A program made the translations under genes and the position numbers. Positions 52,046 to 61,536 of a DNA stretch of 64,000 nt are shown here, piece by piece. How positions within the stretch are numbered: position 1 is the stretch's first letter; each line of letters opens with the position of its first letter. Origin of the DNA: Bacteroides sp. 214 (GTDB taxonomy: Bacteria; Bacteroidota; Bacteroidia; Bacteroidales; Bacteroidaceae); assembly GCF_010501015.1 (NCBI RefSeq), contig NZ_QVML01000007.1, positions 69,772 through 133,771 of the forward strand. The letters are read 5' to 3'. Below the pieces are notes generated by a model. That model worked only from the letters and a program-made list of their open reading frames with translations, had not been told where the DNA came from and made no database searches.

Positions 52046-53110
52046 CTAGTATTCCACCCGCATTAACACCGGATTATGGTCACTTCCCAAGTCGATTTTT
52101 GTTGAATAGTAATCAATTCCGTTAAACGATGGTGAGTGGAAGATATAGTCAATGCGCATTAGTCCCTTGAAATAGCGATATGTACCTGCATAACCACGTC
52201 CGCTCGTCTGGAATCCATCCTTTAAATCTCCTCTCATTTTTCGGTAAATGTATGTAGAGGGGATGGAGTTAAAGTCACCACACACCAAAACCGGATACGG
52301 ACTTTCTTTAATTAATCTATCTATAGTTTCGGCTTGATAAGCCCGCATTATTTCATTTGTTTGTACAAGATTGCCTGCATTAGTAGCAAACTCCATATCT
52401 GTGTCAATGCTGTTCGAGCCCTTGTAGTATTTTTCATATTGACGCCTGCTTTGATTGAGATTGGTGGTTTGCAGGTGATTGTTAAACACACGTATTGTTT
52501 TGCCTTCCACAGAAATATCGCACCACATACTGGCGTTGGGAGTATTGGGGTATGTAATTAACTTGTGGTCAAGAATTGGATATCTACTGTATATAGCCAA
52601 TGGAAGTATGTTTTGCTTTTCTGATTTGGGGATTACACGATAAGGCCAAGAAGCAAGAATTGTTTTGTTGACACTATCAAAAGGAAAATCATTAAAAGTG
52701 GCAAACTCCTGGAAGCAGATAATGTCTACTTGATTCTCTGCCATAAAAAAGGATGTCATTCTTAAATTGGATGTACTCTTTCCAAATCGGCCGGTATTGA
52801 AAGTCGCAATATTTAAGGTGCGTTCGCTACTTGGTAACTCTCTTTCTCTGTAGGGATTTTGAACCATTGAACCAATAAATCCCCAGTTAAAAACAACAGC
52901 AACAAGAGGTACCCATACCCAACAGCGAAAACGGATAGCCCAGTAAACAACAAGTAATAGACACACTGCCACTAAAGCAGGAAGCCCTAAACTCAATAAA
53001 GACATAAAACTGGAGTCTGCGGGAGATACTTTTGAGGCAAACGCGCCAATAATAGCAAATAGGGCAATAAGAATTGTTGCTATTATAGAGAGCCTATAAA
53101 GAAGTTTCAT
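52046..53110 (-). CDS. Membrane-anchored endonuclease/exonuclease/phosphatase (EEP) family protein
   Basis: The 354-residue protein has three N-terminal membrane helices (up to residue about 90) and then an EEP domain with NIATFNTGRFG, IICFQEFATF, VCGDFNSIPST and a final GSDHNPVLMRVEY. The Asn, Glu, Asp and His residues of the metal-dependent active site are all present. Substrates in this superfamily range from DNA to phospholipids and inositol phosphates; location in a polysaccharide operon hints at envelope lipid or glycan phosphate chemistry. It follows the GT2 gene by 32 bp. Confidence 0.88.
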   Translation of the reverse strand: MKLLYRLSIIATILIALFAIIGAFASKVSPADSSFMSLLSLGLPALVAVCLLLVVYWAIRFRCWVWVPLVAVVFNWGFIGSMVQNPYRERELPSSERTLNIATFNTGRFGKSTSNLRMTSFFMAENQVDIICFQEFATFNDFPFDSVNKTILASWPYRVIPKSEKQNILPLAIYSRYPILDHKLITYPNTPNASMWCDISVEGKTIRVFNNHLQTTNLNQSRRQYEKYYKGSNSIDTDMEFATNAGNLVQTNEIMRAYQAETIDRLIKESPYPVLVCGDFNSIPSTYIYRKMRGDLKDGFQTSGRGYAGTYRYFKGLMRIDYIFHSPSFNGIDYYSTKIDLGSDHNPVLMRVEY

Positions 53111-53142
53111 TGAAAAAAACGTTAATGTTAAAATATAATGTG

Positions 53143-54345
53143 TTATTTAGCTGCTCGCTTGGCTTTCTCCCAAGCTCCACTGCTTTTATTATTTCTTCGC
53201 TTGTACAGATATCTAAATCCTTTAATAACGTTTATGTTCATAAACAGGAAGTAGTACGGAATAAAGAGCAATTTATTCTTAATTTGTTTGGTAGAAAGAT
53301 AATATCCCCATAGTCCCATAATATAGAACAAAACCTGCAAAACCAGCAATGTCCCATAGACAAAAGGAGCAGCACCCATGCACAACAAAACAATATTCAG
53401 CGGAAGTAACAGGAAGAGTAGGATAGGGGTAATAGACCATCGAAGCACGCGATGTGATACATATTGAAAACTCAACGTACCATAACGGAAGATATTTAAT
53501 AACGGGCGTAAACGCCAGATAGACTGTAAACCTCCGGCGGCAATACGTACTTTGCGCTTTTCTTCCTCCACCATATCAGCCGAACCACTTTCCACAGCAT
53601 AAGCATTCTTACAATAAGCTATGATATAACCATTCATGGTCATTCGCATGGAAAGGATAAAGTCGTCGAGTAGTGTATCGGTTTCCATTTCTTCGAACAG
53701 CTCTTTACGAACAGCAAACAATTCTCCGGCTGCTCCTACTGCCGAATAGAGACGTGAATCTAAACTCTTCAGCGTTGATTCGTATTTCCAATAAATACCC
53801 TCACCACCGGCGGCGGCTCCATCTTTACTCTGTACGGCTATTCGTTTCTCTCCGGCTACACAACCTACTTTTGGATTCATAAATGCAAGTACTATTTCTC
53901 GGATTGCTTCTTTGTTGAGCATGGTGTTGGCATCTGTAAAGGCAACGAGTGGTGTCTCAACAAAACTCATCCCACGGGTCATGGCAGCAGTCTTTCCTCT
54001 GCGCTCAGGACTGAAGTAGACGGTTGCTTGCGGCCAGTTATTTTTTAATCGATCATTTGTGCCGTCATTACTTCCGTCGGTAGTCCAAACTATATGTAGC
54101 TTATCGGCAGGATAATCAAGCTCAATACAGTTCTGCATCTTCTCATCAACAACATCTTCTTCGTTGAATGCGGTGATAAAGAGCGTAACGTCAGGAAGAT
54201 TATCGTCATCCGGCAATTTGTATACAGTAGCTTTACGAAAAGCTTCTTTGATTTTCACTAACAGGTAAAGAACTATTCCATATCCGATATATGTATAGAA
54301 TACAATGAATATGCTTACCCAAAAGAGAATGATAAGTGCTGTCAT
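53143..54345 (-). CDS. Membrane-bound glycosyltransferase family 2 protein
   Basis: This 400-residue inner-membrane GT2 starts with one membrane helix and has a GT-A domain with TLFITAFNEEDVV, WTTDGSNDGT, AFTDANTML (DxD-like) and TLLDDFILS, then KVRIAAGGLQSIWR, the Q/RxxRW-like acceptor motif, followed by three or more C-terminal helices. That layout is that of processive synthases such as cellulose, poly-GlcNAc or hyaluronan synthases, so it may polymerise or extend a chain. It overlaps the preceding GT2 gene by one base. Confidence 0.87.
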   Translation of the reverse strand: MTALIILFWVSIFIVFYTYIGYGIVLYLLVKIKEAFRKATVYKLPDDDNLPDVTLFITAFNEEDVVDEKMQNCIELDYPADKLHIVWTTDGSNDGTNDRLKNNWPQATVYFSPERRGKTAAMTRGMSFVETPLVAFTDANTMLNKEAIREIVLAFMNPKVGCVAGEKRIAVQSKDGAAAGGEGIYWKYESTLKSLDSRLYSAVGAAGELFAVRKELFEEMETDTLLDDFILSMRMTMNGYIIAYCKNAYAVESGSADMVEEEKRKVRIAAGGLQSIWRLRPLLNIFRYGTLSFQYVSHRVLRWSITPILLFLLLPLNIVLLCMGAAPFVYGTLLVLQVLFYIMGLWGYYLSTKQIKNKLLFIPYYFLFMNINVIKGFRYLYKRRNNKSSGAWEKAKRAAK

Positions 54346-55199
54346 TATTTATTCTTAATTAGGTTAGAATCCTCGTCTTCGTAGTTGCTTTTCTTAGAGA
54401 ATAACCCGGTGAAACCTTTGATTCCTTTTATAAAACGAACTTTGAAGCTGTTAAAAAGGGAACCGTCGGCATTTAGTGTTCCATTGCTGGTAAGAGCTCT
54501 TGCTTTACGTGTGGTGAGTAACTTTAGTTTGCCATGCGGTTTTAACCCTAAAGCCAATGACCCATCTTCTCCGCGTATAATATCCGTGCGAAACCCAATT
54601 TTTCGTCCCAATTCAGTGTTGAAACTGAATACCATTCCGCGGACACATAGTTCTGGCCGTTTTATGGCTTGAATTTGTAAATGAATATCTCGCAAAGCTT
54701 CGAATACCCACAGCCCAAATTTAGAATAATTCTCGGTTGGAATAAAACTCCATAAGCCAAATACGCATACAACACCAGGTTTCATCAAAGCTTTTATATG
54801 TGTTTCAATATAATATGGAGGGTACATCGTATCTGAGTCGATACAGATATGGTATTTTCCTCTTGCTTCATTTAATCCTCGTTGGCGGGCATGTCCCGGG
54901 CCTTTTTTTGATTCGTTAAAGTACGTAACTCCCAGAAGGTTTAATATTTCTTCTGTTTTGTCTGTAGAGTTGTTGTTTACAACTAATATCTCGATAGGGT
55001 ATTGACAAATATTCTCTGCAAGAGACCAGAGGCAACTTGTGATTCTGCTTTCTTCATTGTGTGCTATTAAAATGACAGATGCAATAGGATCTTCTGATTT
55101 TTTTTCATCGAGTTTTTTGTGTACATGATTGATTGTACTTTCAGGTATATTTGAAAATGGTTTTTCAAATATAGATAGATAATTTGTGTACCAATTCAT
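54345..55199 (-). CDS. Glycosyltransferase family 2 protein
   Basis: The 284-residue cytosolic protein has the GT-A nucleotide-sugar fold: ASVILIAHNEESRITS, EILVVNNNSTDKT and YHICIDSDTMY with the DSD metal-binding triad. The last 30 residues are basic, likely membrane-associated. It starts 2 bp after the downstream edge of the GT4 gene at 55202, so it is in the same polysaccharide operon. Donor and acceptor are unknown. Confidence 0.85.
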   Translation of the reverse strand: MNWYTNYLSIFEKPFSNIPESTINHVHKKLDEKKSEDPIASVILIAHNEESRITSCLWSLAENICQYPIEILVVNNNSTDKTEEILNLLGVTYFNESKKGPGHARQRGLNEARGKYHICIDSDTMYPPYYIETHIKALMKPGVVCVFGLWSFIPTENYSKFGLWVFEALRDIHLQIQAIKRPELCVRGMVFSFNTELGRKIGFRTDIIRGEDGSLALGLKPHGKLKLLTTRKARALTSNGTLNADGSLFNSFKVRFIKGIKGFTGLFSKKSNYEDEDSNLIKNK

Positions 55200-55201
55200 A
55201 G

Positions 55202-56362
55202 TTAATTTCTTTTTGAAAGTAATGAATTAAATAATTCTTCCCATTTTTTTGCTATATTCTCTATTTTGTATTTCTCAGCATCCAATCTAGCTTGTGCTCC
55301 CATGTTTCTACGAATGTCATCATGCTCAATCAGATAACAAATTTTTTTCGCAAGTTCTTCTATATTTCCGTCCTCAACAAGTATTCCATTGTTATTATTA
55401 TTGATAATGTAGCGTGGGCCTGTAGGGCAGGAAAAAGAAACAGGAGGAACACCACATGCCATTGCTTCAATTAGCACCAACCCAAATCCTTCAAATCTTG
55501 ATGAAAGTGCAAAAATAGAACTTTCAATGTATTTGTCAGAAATGTTACTTACGGCATCTTCGAGTAGGCAACTATCTGCAATACCCAAGCGGTCTACTTG
55601 TTTTTGATAGGCTGATTTATCCCCTCCACCGTAAATCTTTAATATCCAAGAAGGATGTTTATCATTAACCAATCTCCAAGCTTCAATAAGCCTGTCGAAT
55701 CCTTTCTCCCACAAAAAACGTCCTACGGCAATGACCTGTTTGTTTTCAGTTGTCGATTTTTTAGAGGGGAAAAAAGACAAGGGATTGTTTATGGCGCATA
55801 TATTAGAAATTCCTGTCCACTTAGGGATGTCATCTTCAGTAAGTACAACGAACATTGAAAGTTGCTGTAGCTTACTTGTTAGCTGCTTAATCCAGTATTT
55901 AGAAATGAGCTTCTTAATACTGTTACTGCCACTTTCTTGCGATACAGCCCTAAAATTTTCTCTATTGATATGAGCCTCTCCTACTTTTATGCTTCCATCT
56001 TTAATAGAATTAATAAAATTGATTTCTCTTCTCAGCATTGAGACAGTAATATCAGGCTTTATACTGAATAGTGTTTTTTTAAGTTCCCGTTTGAAAGTTC
56101 GTTGTTTCTTGAAATACAATAGATTTTTTTTGTGGAAAGGCTGATCCCATAGTTCATTATAATTGATTCCAAGATTAACTATGTTTATCTTTGGCGATAA
56201 TGGGTAATATGGCGCTTTCTCTTTCTCGTCAGTAAGGATTAGTGTTATTTCATAATGCAACACATCGGCAAAATAGTTTGCCTTGACTGTTAAAACACGC
56301 TCCATACCACCAGGTATGTAAAGTGAGGGTAAGCAATAGGCTATTTTAATTTTCTTTTTCAT
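55202..56362 (-). CDS. Glycosyltransferase family 4 protein
   Basis: The 386-residue GT-B enzyme has the N-terminal GGMERVLTVKANYFAD loop and C-terminal UDP/GDP-binding motifs VGRFLWEKGFDRLIEAW and SSRFEGFGLVLIEAMACGVPPVSF. It is a clear tandem paralogue of the gene at 57484: both share ERVLT or DRVITEKANY, the DVV/IVVTLSR-like centre and KVGEAHI or KVAEAHI motifs. It overlaps the next gene by 17 bp. Confidence 0.9.
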   Translation of the reverse strand: MKKKIKIAYCLPSLYIPGGMERVLTVKANYFADVLHYEITLILTDEKEKAPYYPLSPKINIVNLGINYNELWDQPFHKKNLLYFKKQRTFKRELKKTLFSIKPDITVSMLRREINFINSIKDGSIKVGEAHINRENFRAVSQESGSNSIKKLISKYWIKQLTSKLQQLSMFVVLTEDDIPKWTGISNICAINNPLSFFPSKKSTTENKQVIAVGRFLWEKGFDRLIEAWRLVNDKHPSWILKIYGGGDKSAYQKQVDRLGIADSCLLEDAVSNISDKYIESSIFALSSRFEGFGLVLIEAMACGVPPVSFSCPTGPRYIINNNNNGILVEDGNIEELAKKICYLIEHDDIRRNMGAQARLDAEKYKIENIAKKWEELFNSLLSKRN

Positions 56363-57479
56363 GCTTAAATAGTTTATCTAGCACTTTTTGCATTTGATTT
56401 TTCCATGACAAATCTATTATGGAATCGCGTATTTCTGCAGGATTCCAATTACTACTCTCATAAAAAGTGATGAGCTCTTCAATGTTTATCGCCTCTTCAT
56501 TAGCCGGTTCTTTTAAAACATATGAACGGTTATCAAAATCACTATCCATTTCGGAGTAGATAAATGGAATGCCACGCGCAGCATACTCTCTGTTTTTAAG
56601 TGTTTTAATGTCGGTGATTCCACTTCGGTGCCTTCCGAGGCTTCCAATTCCTAAATCAGCTTTTTCAAATTGTTCATTAAGGGCTTCGCCATGAAGAGCA
56701 CCGTGGAAAATTATATATTCTTCAATACTATAAGCTTGAATAATTTCTCTAAACTCCATACCATGTTTCTCACCTGTATTTCCAATTAAGTGGAAATATA
56801 CTTTGTATGGCCTTTCTGTTTTGTAATATTCTCCAAGCCCTTTGAGCACACGATCAAAACCATGCCAATAATGTATTTCAGCAACTCCAATTAAATTAAG
56901 AACCGATGTTGTATCATTGATTTGGCGTTTAATCGGAATTTGAGAAAAATCTATTCCATTAGATATACGTATCGTTTCTTTACCCCAAATATGTGTGTTG
57001 GATGAAAAAGTTATTATATAATCGGTATGACTAACGAGTTGTTTCCTAAATGTCTTGTCAATAAATAAATTGGCTCTTTCTGAAAAAGGAAAACCATTAT
57101 ATTCTTGGTCGTAAGGATAGGTTGGAATCTCCAAAACTAATTTGCAACCAGTTTCTTGGATATCCTTATATAAGGCAATAGTAAAAGGATTAGCGTTGTG
57201 GTCATGTCGAGCATATACCAATGAAATGTTATTTTTAACGATATAAGAAACAATACTAGCAAAGTCTGTTCGTTTCAGAATTTTTGATTTGAATCCTACA
57301 CCATAATCGCTAATTGGCTCTTTATCTATCCAGCGTACTTTATGGCCTTCTGTATCGGTAAAATAGCACAAGTGCATTTCAACGCCACATTCTTTGAATG
57401 CTTGTATTTGGTAATGTATTTTTTTACTGATACCATTGTGTTCTTCAAATCCATGATATATAAGGAAAAGTGCTTTCAT
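56346..57479 (-). CDS. Glycosyltransferase (GT-B type)
   Basis: The 377-residue protein opens with KALFLIYHGFEEHNGISKK and carries a GT-B C-terminal half with GVAEIHYWHGFDRVLKGL, HGALHGEALNEQFEKADLGIGSLG and KTLKNREYAARGIPFIYSE, typical of a nucleotide-sugar transferase. The family match is weaker than for its neighbours. It lies between two GT4 paralogues, overlapping 55202's gene by 17 bp and 4 bp from 57484's. Confidence 0.75.
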   Translation of the reverse strand: MKALFLIYHGFEEHNGISKKIHYQIQAFKECGVEMHLCYFTDTEGHKVRWIDKEPISDYGVGFKSKILKRTDFASIVSYIVKNNISLVYARHDHNANPFTIALYKDIQETGCKLVLEIPTYPYDQEYNGFPFSERANLFIDKTFRKQLVSHTDYIITFSSNTHIWGKETIRISNGIDFSQIPIKRQINDTTSVLNLIGVAEIHYWHGFDRVLKGLGEYYKTERPYKVYFHLIGNTGEKHGMEFREIIQAYSIEEYIIFHGALHGEALNEQFEKADLGIGSLGRHRSGITDIKTLKNREYAARGIPFIYSEMDSDFDNRSYVLKEPANEEAINIEELITFYESSNWNPAEIRDSIIDLSWKNQMQKVLDKLFKHEKEN

Positions 57480-57483
57480 CTTG

Positions 57484-58629
57484 TTACTTGCTGGTTAGTT
57501 CTTCAAACAAATTTGTCCAATTTTTCATAATTACATCCGGAGAATACCTCTTGATGTTTTCTTTGGCTCTTATTCCCATTCCTTTTCTTTCTTCGTTATG
57601 TGTTATCATATAGAGAATGTTGTCTGCTAATTGTTCTATGTTGCCATTTTTAACAATCAGTCCATCAACTTTATCTTTGATAATATCCGAAGGCCCATGT
57701 GGACAATCAAATGAAACACATGGCACACCACAAGCCATAGCTTCTGCAAGCACCATACCAAATCCTTCGAACCTTGAACTCATAACATAGATAGAACTTT
57801 CCAAGTACTTGTCTACAATGTTCTTTACAGGGTTTGCCAATATGAAAGAAGATTCGAGACCTTTAGCTTTTACTGAGCGAGAAAACTGGTCATGCAGCAC
57901 TCCACTTCCATATATAGTTAGTACCCACTCAGGTTCTTTTTTATGTACTATTTCCCAAGCGTCAATCAACATGTCATATCCTTTTTGTTCATCAAGCCTA
58001 CCTACGCTTATTATTTTTTTATTTTCGCATGCGCTACTTTCTTCCGGATAAAAAGGGAGTGAATTGGCTATTACATGTGGCGTTTTAACTCCAATCCAAC
58101 TTTTAGCATCTCTATTGGTCAGCACTACTAACGCATCAAAGCTTTTTATTGCTTTTTCGAGCTTGTATGTCCAAATTCTACCTATGATATAATATAGTCC
58201 CTTTGTTTGAAGCATTAGATGAATATTTCTAATATAAGGTTTTGCAATATGCGCTTCCGCAACTTTTTTACTTCCATCTTTTAGTTTGTATAGAAAATCA
58301 ATGTCGCGACTTATTGTTGTAATAACAATGTCTAATTTTAACTCAAAAAGCAGCTTTGTGAGCTTTTTTTTGTATTCGCGCAACAATTTCATATAAATGA
58401 AAGAACGTTTCAATAAAGAGTGCCCATATTGCTTGTTGAAATCTACGCCTAAATCTACATGAATAACTTTAGAAGACAAGGGGAAGTATAAAGGTTTATT
58501 GTTTTGATGAGCAGTAATTAGATATACATCATAGCCACATTTCTCAGCAAGATAATTCGCTTTTTCAGTAATGACACGATCAGCTCCACCAACAGTATCA
58601 AGAGCAGGGTATAGGTATGCTATTTTCAT
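57484..58629 (-). CDS. Glycosyltransferase family 4 protein
   Basis: The 381-residue GT-B enzyme opens with MKIAYLYPALDTVGGADRVITEKANYLAEKCGYDV and has SVGRLDEQKGYDMLIDAW and SSRFEGFGMVLAEAMACGVPCVSFDCPHGPSDI. It is the first gene of the minus-strand polysaccharide operon, with a TATATTTG box 20 bp upstream, divergent from the flippase gene. It is a paralogue of the 55202 gene. Confidence 0.9.
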   Translation of the reverse strand: MKIAYLYPALDTVGGADRVITEKANYLAEKCGYDVYLITAHQNNKPLYFPLSSKVIHVDLGVDFNKQYGHSLLKRSFIYMKLLREYKKKLTKLLFELKLDIVITTISRDIDFLYKLKDGSKKVAEAHIAKPYIRNIHLMLQTKGLYYIIGRIWTYKLEKAIKSFDALVVLTNRDAKSWIGVKTPHVIANSLPFYPEESSACENKKIISVGRLDEQKGYDMLIDAWEIVHKKEPEWVLTIYGSGVLHDQFSRSVKAKGLESSFILANPVKNIVDKYLESSIYVMSSRFEGFGMVLAEAMACGVPCVSFDCPHGPSDIIKDKVDGLIVKNGNIEQLADNILYMITHNEERKGMGIRAKENIKRYSPDVIMKNWTNLFEELTSK

Positions 58630-58648
58630 ATAATACGCATTTAATAAT

Positions 58649-58656
58649 ACAAATAT
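58649..58656 (-). promoter_or_regulatory. -7 promoter box of the minus-strand polysaccharide operon
   Basis: The minus strand reads TATATTTG, 20 bp upstream of the ATG at 58629. Confidence 0.6.
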
Positions 58657-58683
58657 ACATTGTTTTTTGATATAAAGTTGTTT

Positions 58684-58714
58684 ACCTACTTCTAAAAGTT
58701 AACAGTTAGTAGGT
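58684..58714. repeat. Inverted repeat between divergent polysaccharide promoters
   Basis: ACCTACT (58684-58690) and AGTAGGT (58708-58714) are perfect inverted repeats in the 169-bp gap between the GT4 and flippase genes; position fits an operator, function unknown. Confidence 0.4.
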
Positions 58715-58773
58715 TTTCGTTATGTGTTGACGGAAATTTTCAACAAAAGAATCGCAGAAAAGAGTAACTTGGT

Positions 58774-58781
58774 TATCTTTG
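58774..58781 (+). promoter_or_regulatory. -7 promoter box of the flippase gene
   Basis: TATCTTTG lies 17 bp upstream of the ATG at 58799. Confidence 0.6.
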
Positions 58782-58798
58782 CAAAAAAATAGAGCACA

Positions 58799-60346
58799 AT
58801 GAGTAAATCCAGATTGCAAAAGAGTTTGCTAAATGCAAAAGTGAATTTGTTTTTTTATATGCTGACTTTGTTTGTCTCTTTCTTTTCCAGGAAAATATTT
58901 CTGGACTGTTTAGGAGATGATTTTATAGGACTTACAGGAACACTAAATAACATCCTTAGTTTGTTAAATTTAGCGGAACTTGGTATTGCTTATTGTATTT
59001 GTTTCTTTCTTTATAAACCTTTACAAGAGAACAATCATGAAGAAATAAATGAAATTATTTCTCTTTTTGGTTATATATATAGGAAAATAGGATTTGCTCT
59101 TATAATTTGTGGAGGCGTTTTGAGTTTTTTCTTTCCGTTGATGTTTGGCAATTCTAATGTAGGTATTGGCATCGTCTATTTTGCTTTCTTTTCTTTTTTA
59201 GGCTCCTCATTAATAACTTATTTTATTAACTATCGTCAGGTTTTACTTACAGCTGATCAAAAAAACTACATTGTTTCTGCTTACTTTCAAACAGGCGCAC
59301 TTGTTAAAACTATTATACAGATATTATTGGCCTATTATTACAAAAATTTATATTTGTGGGTTGCGATAGAATTTGTATTTTCAATAGTCACTTGTATTAT
59401 TCTGAATAAAAAGATAAATCAAGAGTACCCATGGTTAACAACAAATTTAAATAACGGGAAGTCATTATTGAAAAAATACCCCGAAGTCTTCAAAAAAACA
59501 AAACAGTTTTTTATGCACAAGATGAAAGATTTTGTGCTGAACCGTAGCGATGAAATTTGGGTGTTTGCATTTGTTTCTCTGAAAATGGTTGCGTATTATG
59601 GTAATTATACAATGATTGTAAATAAAGTAATAACCTTGATAAATATTGCTTTTGATGGTGTTGGAGCTGGTGTTGGGAATTTGATAGCTGAAGATAACAA
59701 ACAAAACACGATGAAGGTTTTCTGGGAGCTGATAGCATTACGCTATTTTATAACCGGTACAGTAGCTGCGCTGCTTTATTTTTTTATGGAACCATTTATC
59801 TCAATTTGGTTAGGAGATAAATATATCATGAGTAACTTAATTCTATGTATTCTTATTTTTAATTTATTTATCTCTTTGACATCAAGAATGGTTGAGATAT
59901 TTGTACATGCACATGGGTTGTATGCTGACACTTGGGCTGCGTGGGCTGAAACAATCTTGAATATTGCAATAACGGTAATTGTTGCAAGTCAATATGGAAT
60001 AATTGGAATACTATTAGGTAAAGCCTGCAGTATGACATTGATAGCTGTTTTCTGGAAACCATATTATTTGTTTAAGTCAGGTTTTAGATTACCCGTTTGG
60101 TCTTATTGGAAAGGTGTTGCTCCTCATTATATTGCATTTGTTGTGTGCTTGGTGATTTTTATACCAATAAAAAACATGTTAATTGATATTCATGCAGAAT
60201 CATTGTGGAGTATGGCGGTAAAAGCAATAATTATTCTTATGCCATTTACCGGGCTCTATTTTTTTATACTTCTAAAAACAACTATTGGAATGAAATATGC
60301 AATCAACCGTATCCCGTTAGTTGCTAAGTTAAGAAGTAAAAAATAG
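58799..60346 (+). CDS. Polysaccharide flippase (Wzx-like, MATE/MVF superfamily)
   Basis: The 515-residue protein has about 12-14 membrane helices (LLNAKVNLFFYMLTLFVSFFSRKIFL, then LLNLAELGIAYCICFFLY, and the final ALVALLYFFMEPFISIWLGDKY-type segments) and the general layout of lipid-linked oligosaccharide flippases. It would move undecaprenyl-linked repeat units across the inner membrane. It is the only plus-strand gene of the polysaccharide region, between two minus-strand gene blocks, and ends 2 bp before the convergent GT4 stop with no terminator between. Confidence 0.85.
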   Translation: MSKSRLQKSLLNAKVNLFFYMLTLFVSFFSRKIFLDCLGDDFIGLTGTLNNILSLLNLAELGIAYCICFFLYKPLQENNHEEINEIISLFGYIYRKIGFALIICGGVLSFFFPLMFGNSNVGIGIVYFAFFSFLGSSLITYFINYRQVLLTADQKNYIVSAYFQTGALVKTIIQILLAYYYKNLYLWVAIEFVFSIVTCIILNKKINQEYPWLTTNLNNGKSLLKKYPEVFKKTKQFFMHKMKDFVLNRSDEIWVFAFVSLKMVAYYGNYTMIVNKVITLINIAFDGVGAGVGNLIAEDNKQNTMKVFWELIALRYFITGTVAALLYFFMEPFISIWLGDKYIMSNLILCILIFNLFISLTSRMVEIFVHAHGLYADTWAAWAETILNIAITVIVASQYGIIGILLGKACSMTLIAVFWKPYYLFKSGFRLPVWSYWKGVAPHYIAFVVCLVIFIPIKNMLIDIHAESLWSMAVKAIIILMPFTGLYFFILLKTTIGMKYAINRIPLVAKLRSKK

Positions 60347-60348
60347 TT

Positions 60349-61521
60349 TTATAGTTCTAGCTCCTTAAATATGTTTTTAGCGTAATTGTCTTTGTTGAAT
60401 AACAGAGCTCTTTGCTTTGCATGAATAGACATTTTTTCTTGTTTATCTTTATCTGAGTAAAGTAACAGAATACTTTGTGCTAGCTTTTCTATCATTGTCT
60501 CGTCTTTTTCTATAATGATAGCGCATTCTTCATCAACAGCTTCTGGAATCCCACCTGAGCGTGTAACTATTAAGGGAAGTCCAACAGCCATATCCTCAAT
60601 AGAGGAGAGTGTTAAAGCGTCTTCGCATATTGAAGGTATAACACCAATGTCACACAAACTTAAAATAGCAGGAATACTTTCGTAGGGTAGATGTCCTGTA
60701 AAGACAACTCTGTTGCCTAAATTACTCACTAAAGATTTTATTTCTTGCGTGTATTCATTCTCTGATGAATTTCCATAATTGGATCCGCCTACAATAAGTA
60801 ATTTTATTTTCTCTTGGTTTAGTAATAGGAAAGATTGCAAAAGTTCCTTTACTCCTTTTATGGGGTCTAATCTGCCTGTATATACCAGAACAAAATCATC
60901 ATTGTCAAAACCAAAATCTTTCCTGCTATAAACAGGATTTATGTTTTTAAAACGATCAATGTCAATACCATTATAAACCACATGTACTTTATCGTTTGTG
61001 GTATCAATTGTATCAACACGCTTTTTTATATATCCTGAAACAGTGAGGATTTTAGTTGATTTGGACAGAATATCATTTGCATTTATAGTCTGCGCATCTA
61101 GAGTATCGTTGTGTAAGTGCAATACAATAGGAATATTTGTTATAGTTGATGCCATCAAAACAAAGTTGGCCCTATTCTCAATCAAGAGGATGTCATTTTT
61201 TTTGCAACTAATTTTTTTAAGTGCCTGATAAGCATAATAGTCGAGATAGTGATTGTAATAGTTTTTAGAAGTTGTTTTAGAATAAATAAACCGTTTTATC
61301 TTTGAACGTAGTGAATTTTGGTTGAATAACTCAAAGTGACAATATTTGTATTTATTTAGGAGTGACTTCGTTATTTTAGCATCATAAATGCCATAAATAG
61401 TTATGTCATGTTGGAGGTGCTGTTCGTTGTAATCGAGCAAGCACTCTGTGAGCATTTCAACTGCTCCACCTCTAACAGTCGGTACTGGTAGAACTCCCGG
61501 GGTTAATATTGCAATATTCAT
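60349..61521 (-). CDS. Glycosyltransferase family 4 protein
   Basis: This 390-residue GT-B enzyme has the N-terminal GGAVEMLTECLLDYNEQH and C-terminal YTGRLDPIKGVKELLQSF and SSIEDMAVGLPLIVTRSGGIPE. The IGVIPSICEDAL segment is the donor-binding part. It is in the second minus-strand block of the polysaccharide region, starting 15 bp after the GT2 gene. No UDP-sugar-specific signature was recognised. Confidence 0.88.
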   Translation of the reverse strand: MNIAILTPGVLPVPTVRGGAVEMLTECLLDYNEQHLQHDITIYGIYDAKITKSLLNKYKYCHFELFNQNSLRSKIKRFIYSKTTSKNYYNHYLDYYAYQALKKISCKKNDILLIENRANFVLMASTITNIPIVLHLHNDTLDAQTINANDILSKSTKILTVSGYIKKRVDTIDTTNDKVHVVYNGIDIDRFKNINPVYSRKDFGFDNDDFVLVYTGRLDPIKGVKELLQSFLLLNQEKIKLLIVGGSNYGNSSENEYTQEIKSLVSNLGNRVVFTGHLPYESIPAILSLCDIGVIPSICEDALTLSSIEDMAVGLPLIVTRSGGIPEAVDEECAIIIEKDETMIEKLAQSILLLYSDKDKQEKMSIHAKQRALLFNKDNYAKNIFKELEL

Positions 61522-61536
61522 ATTGAAAACTGGGTG

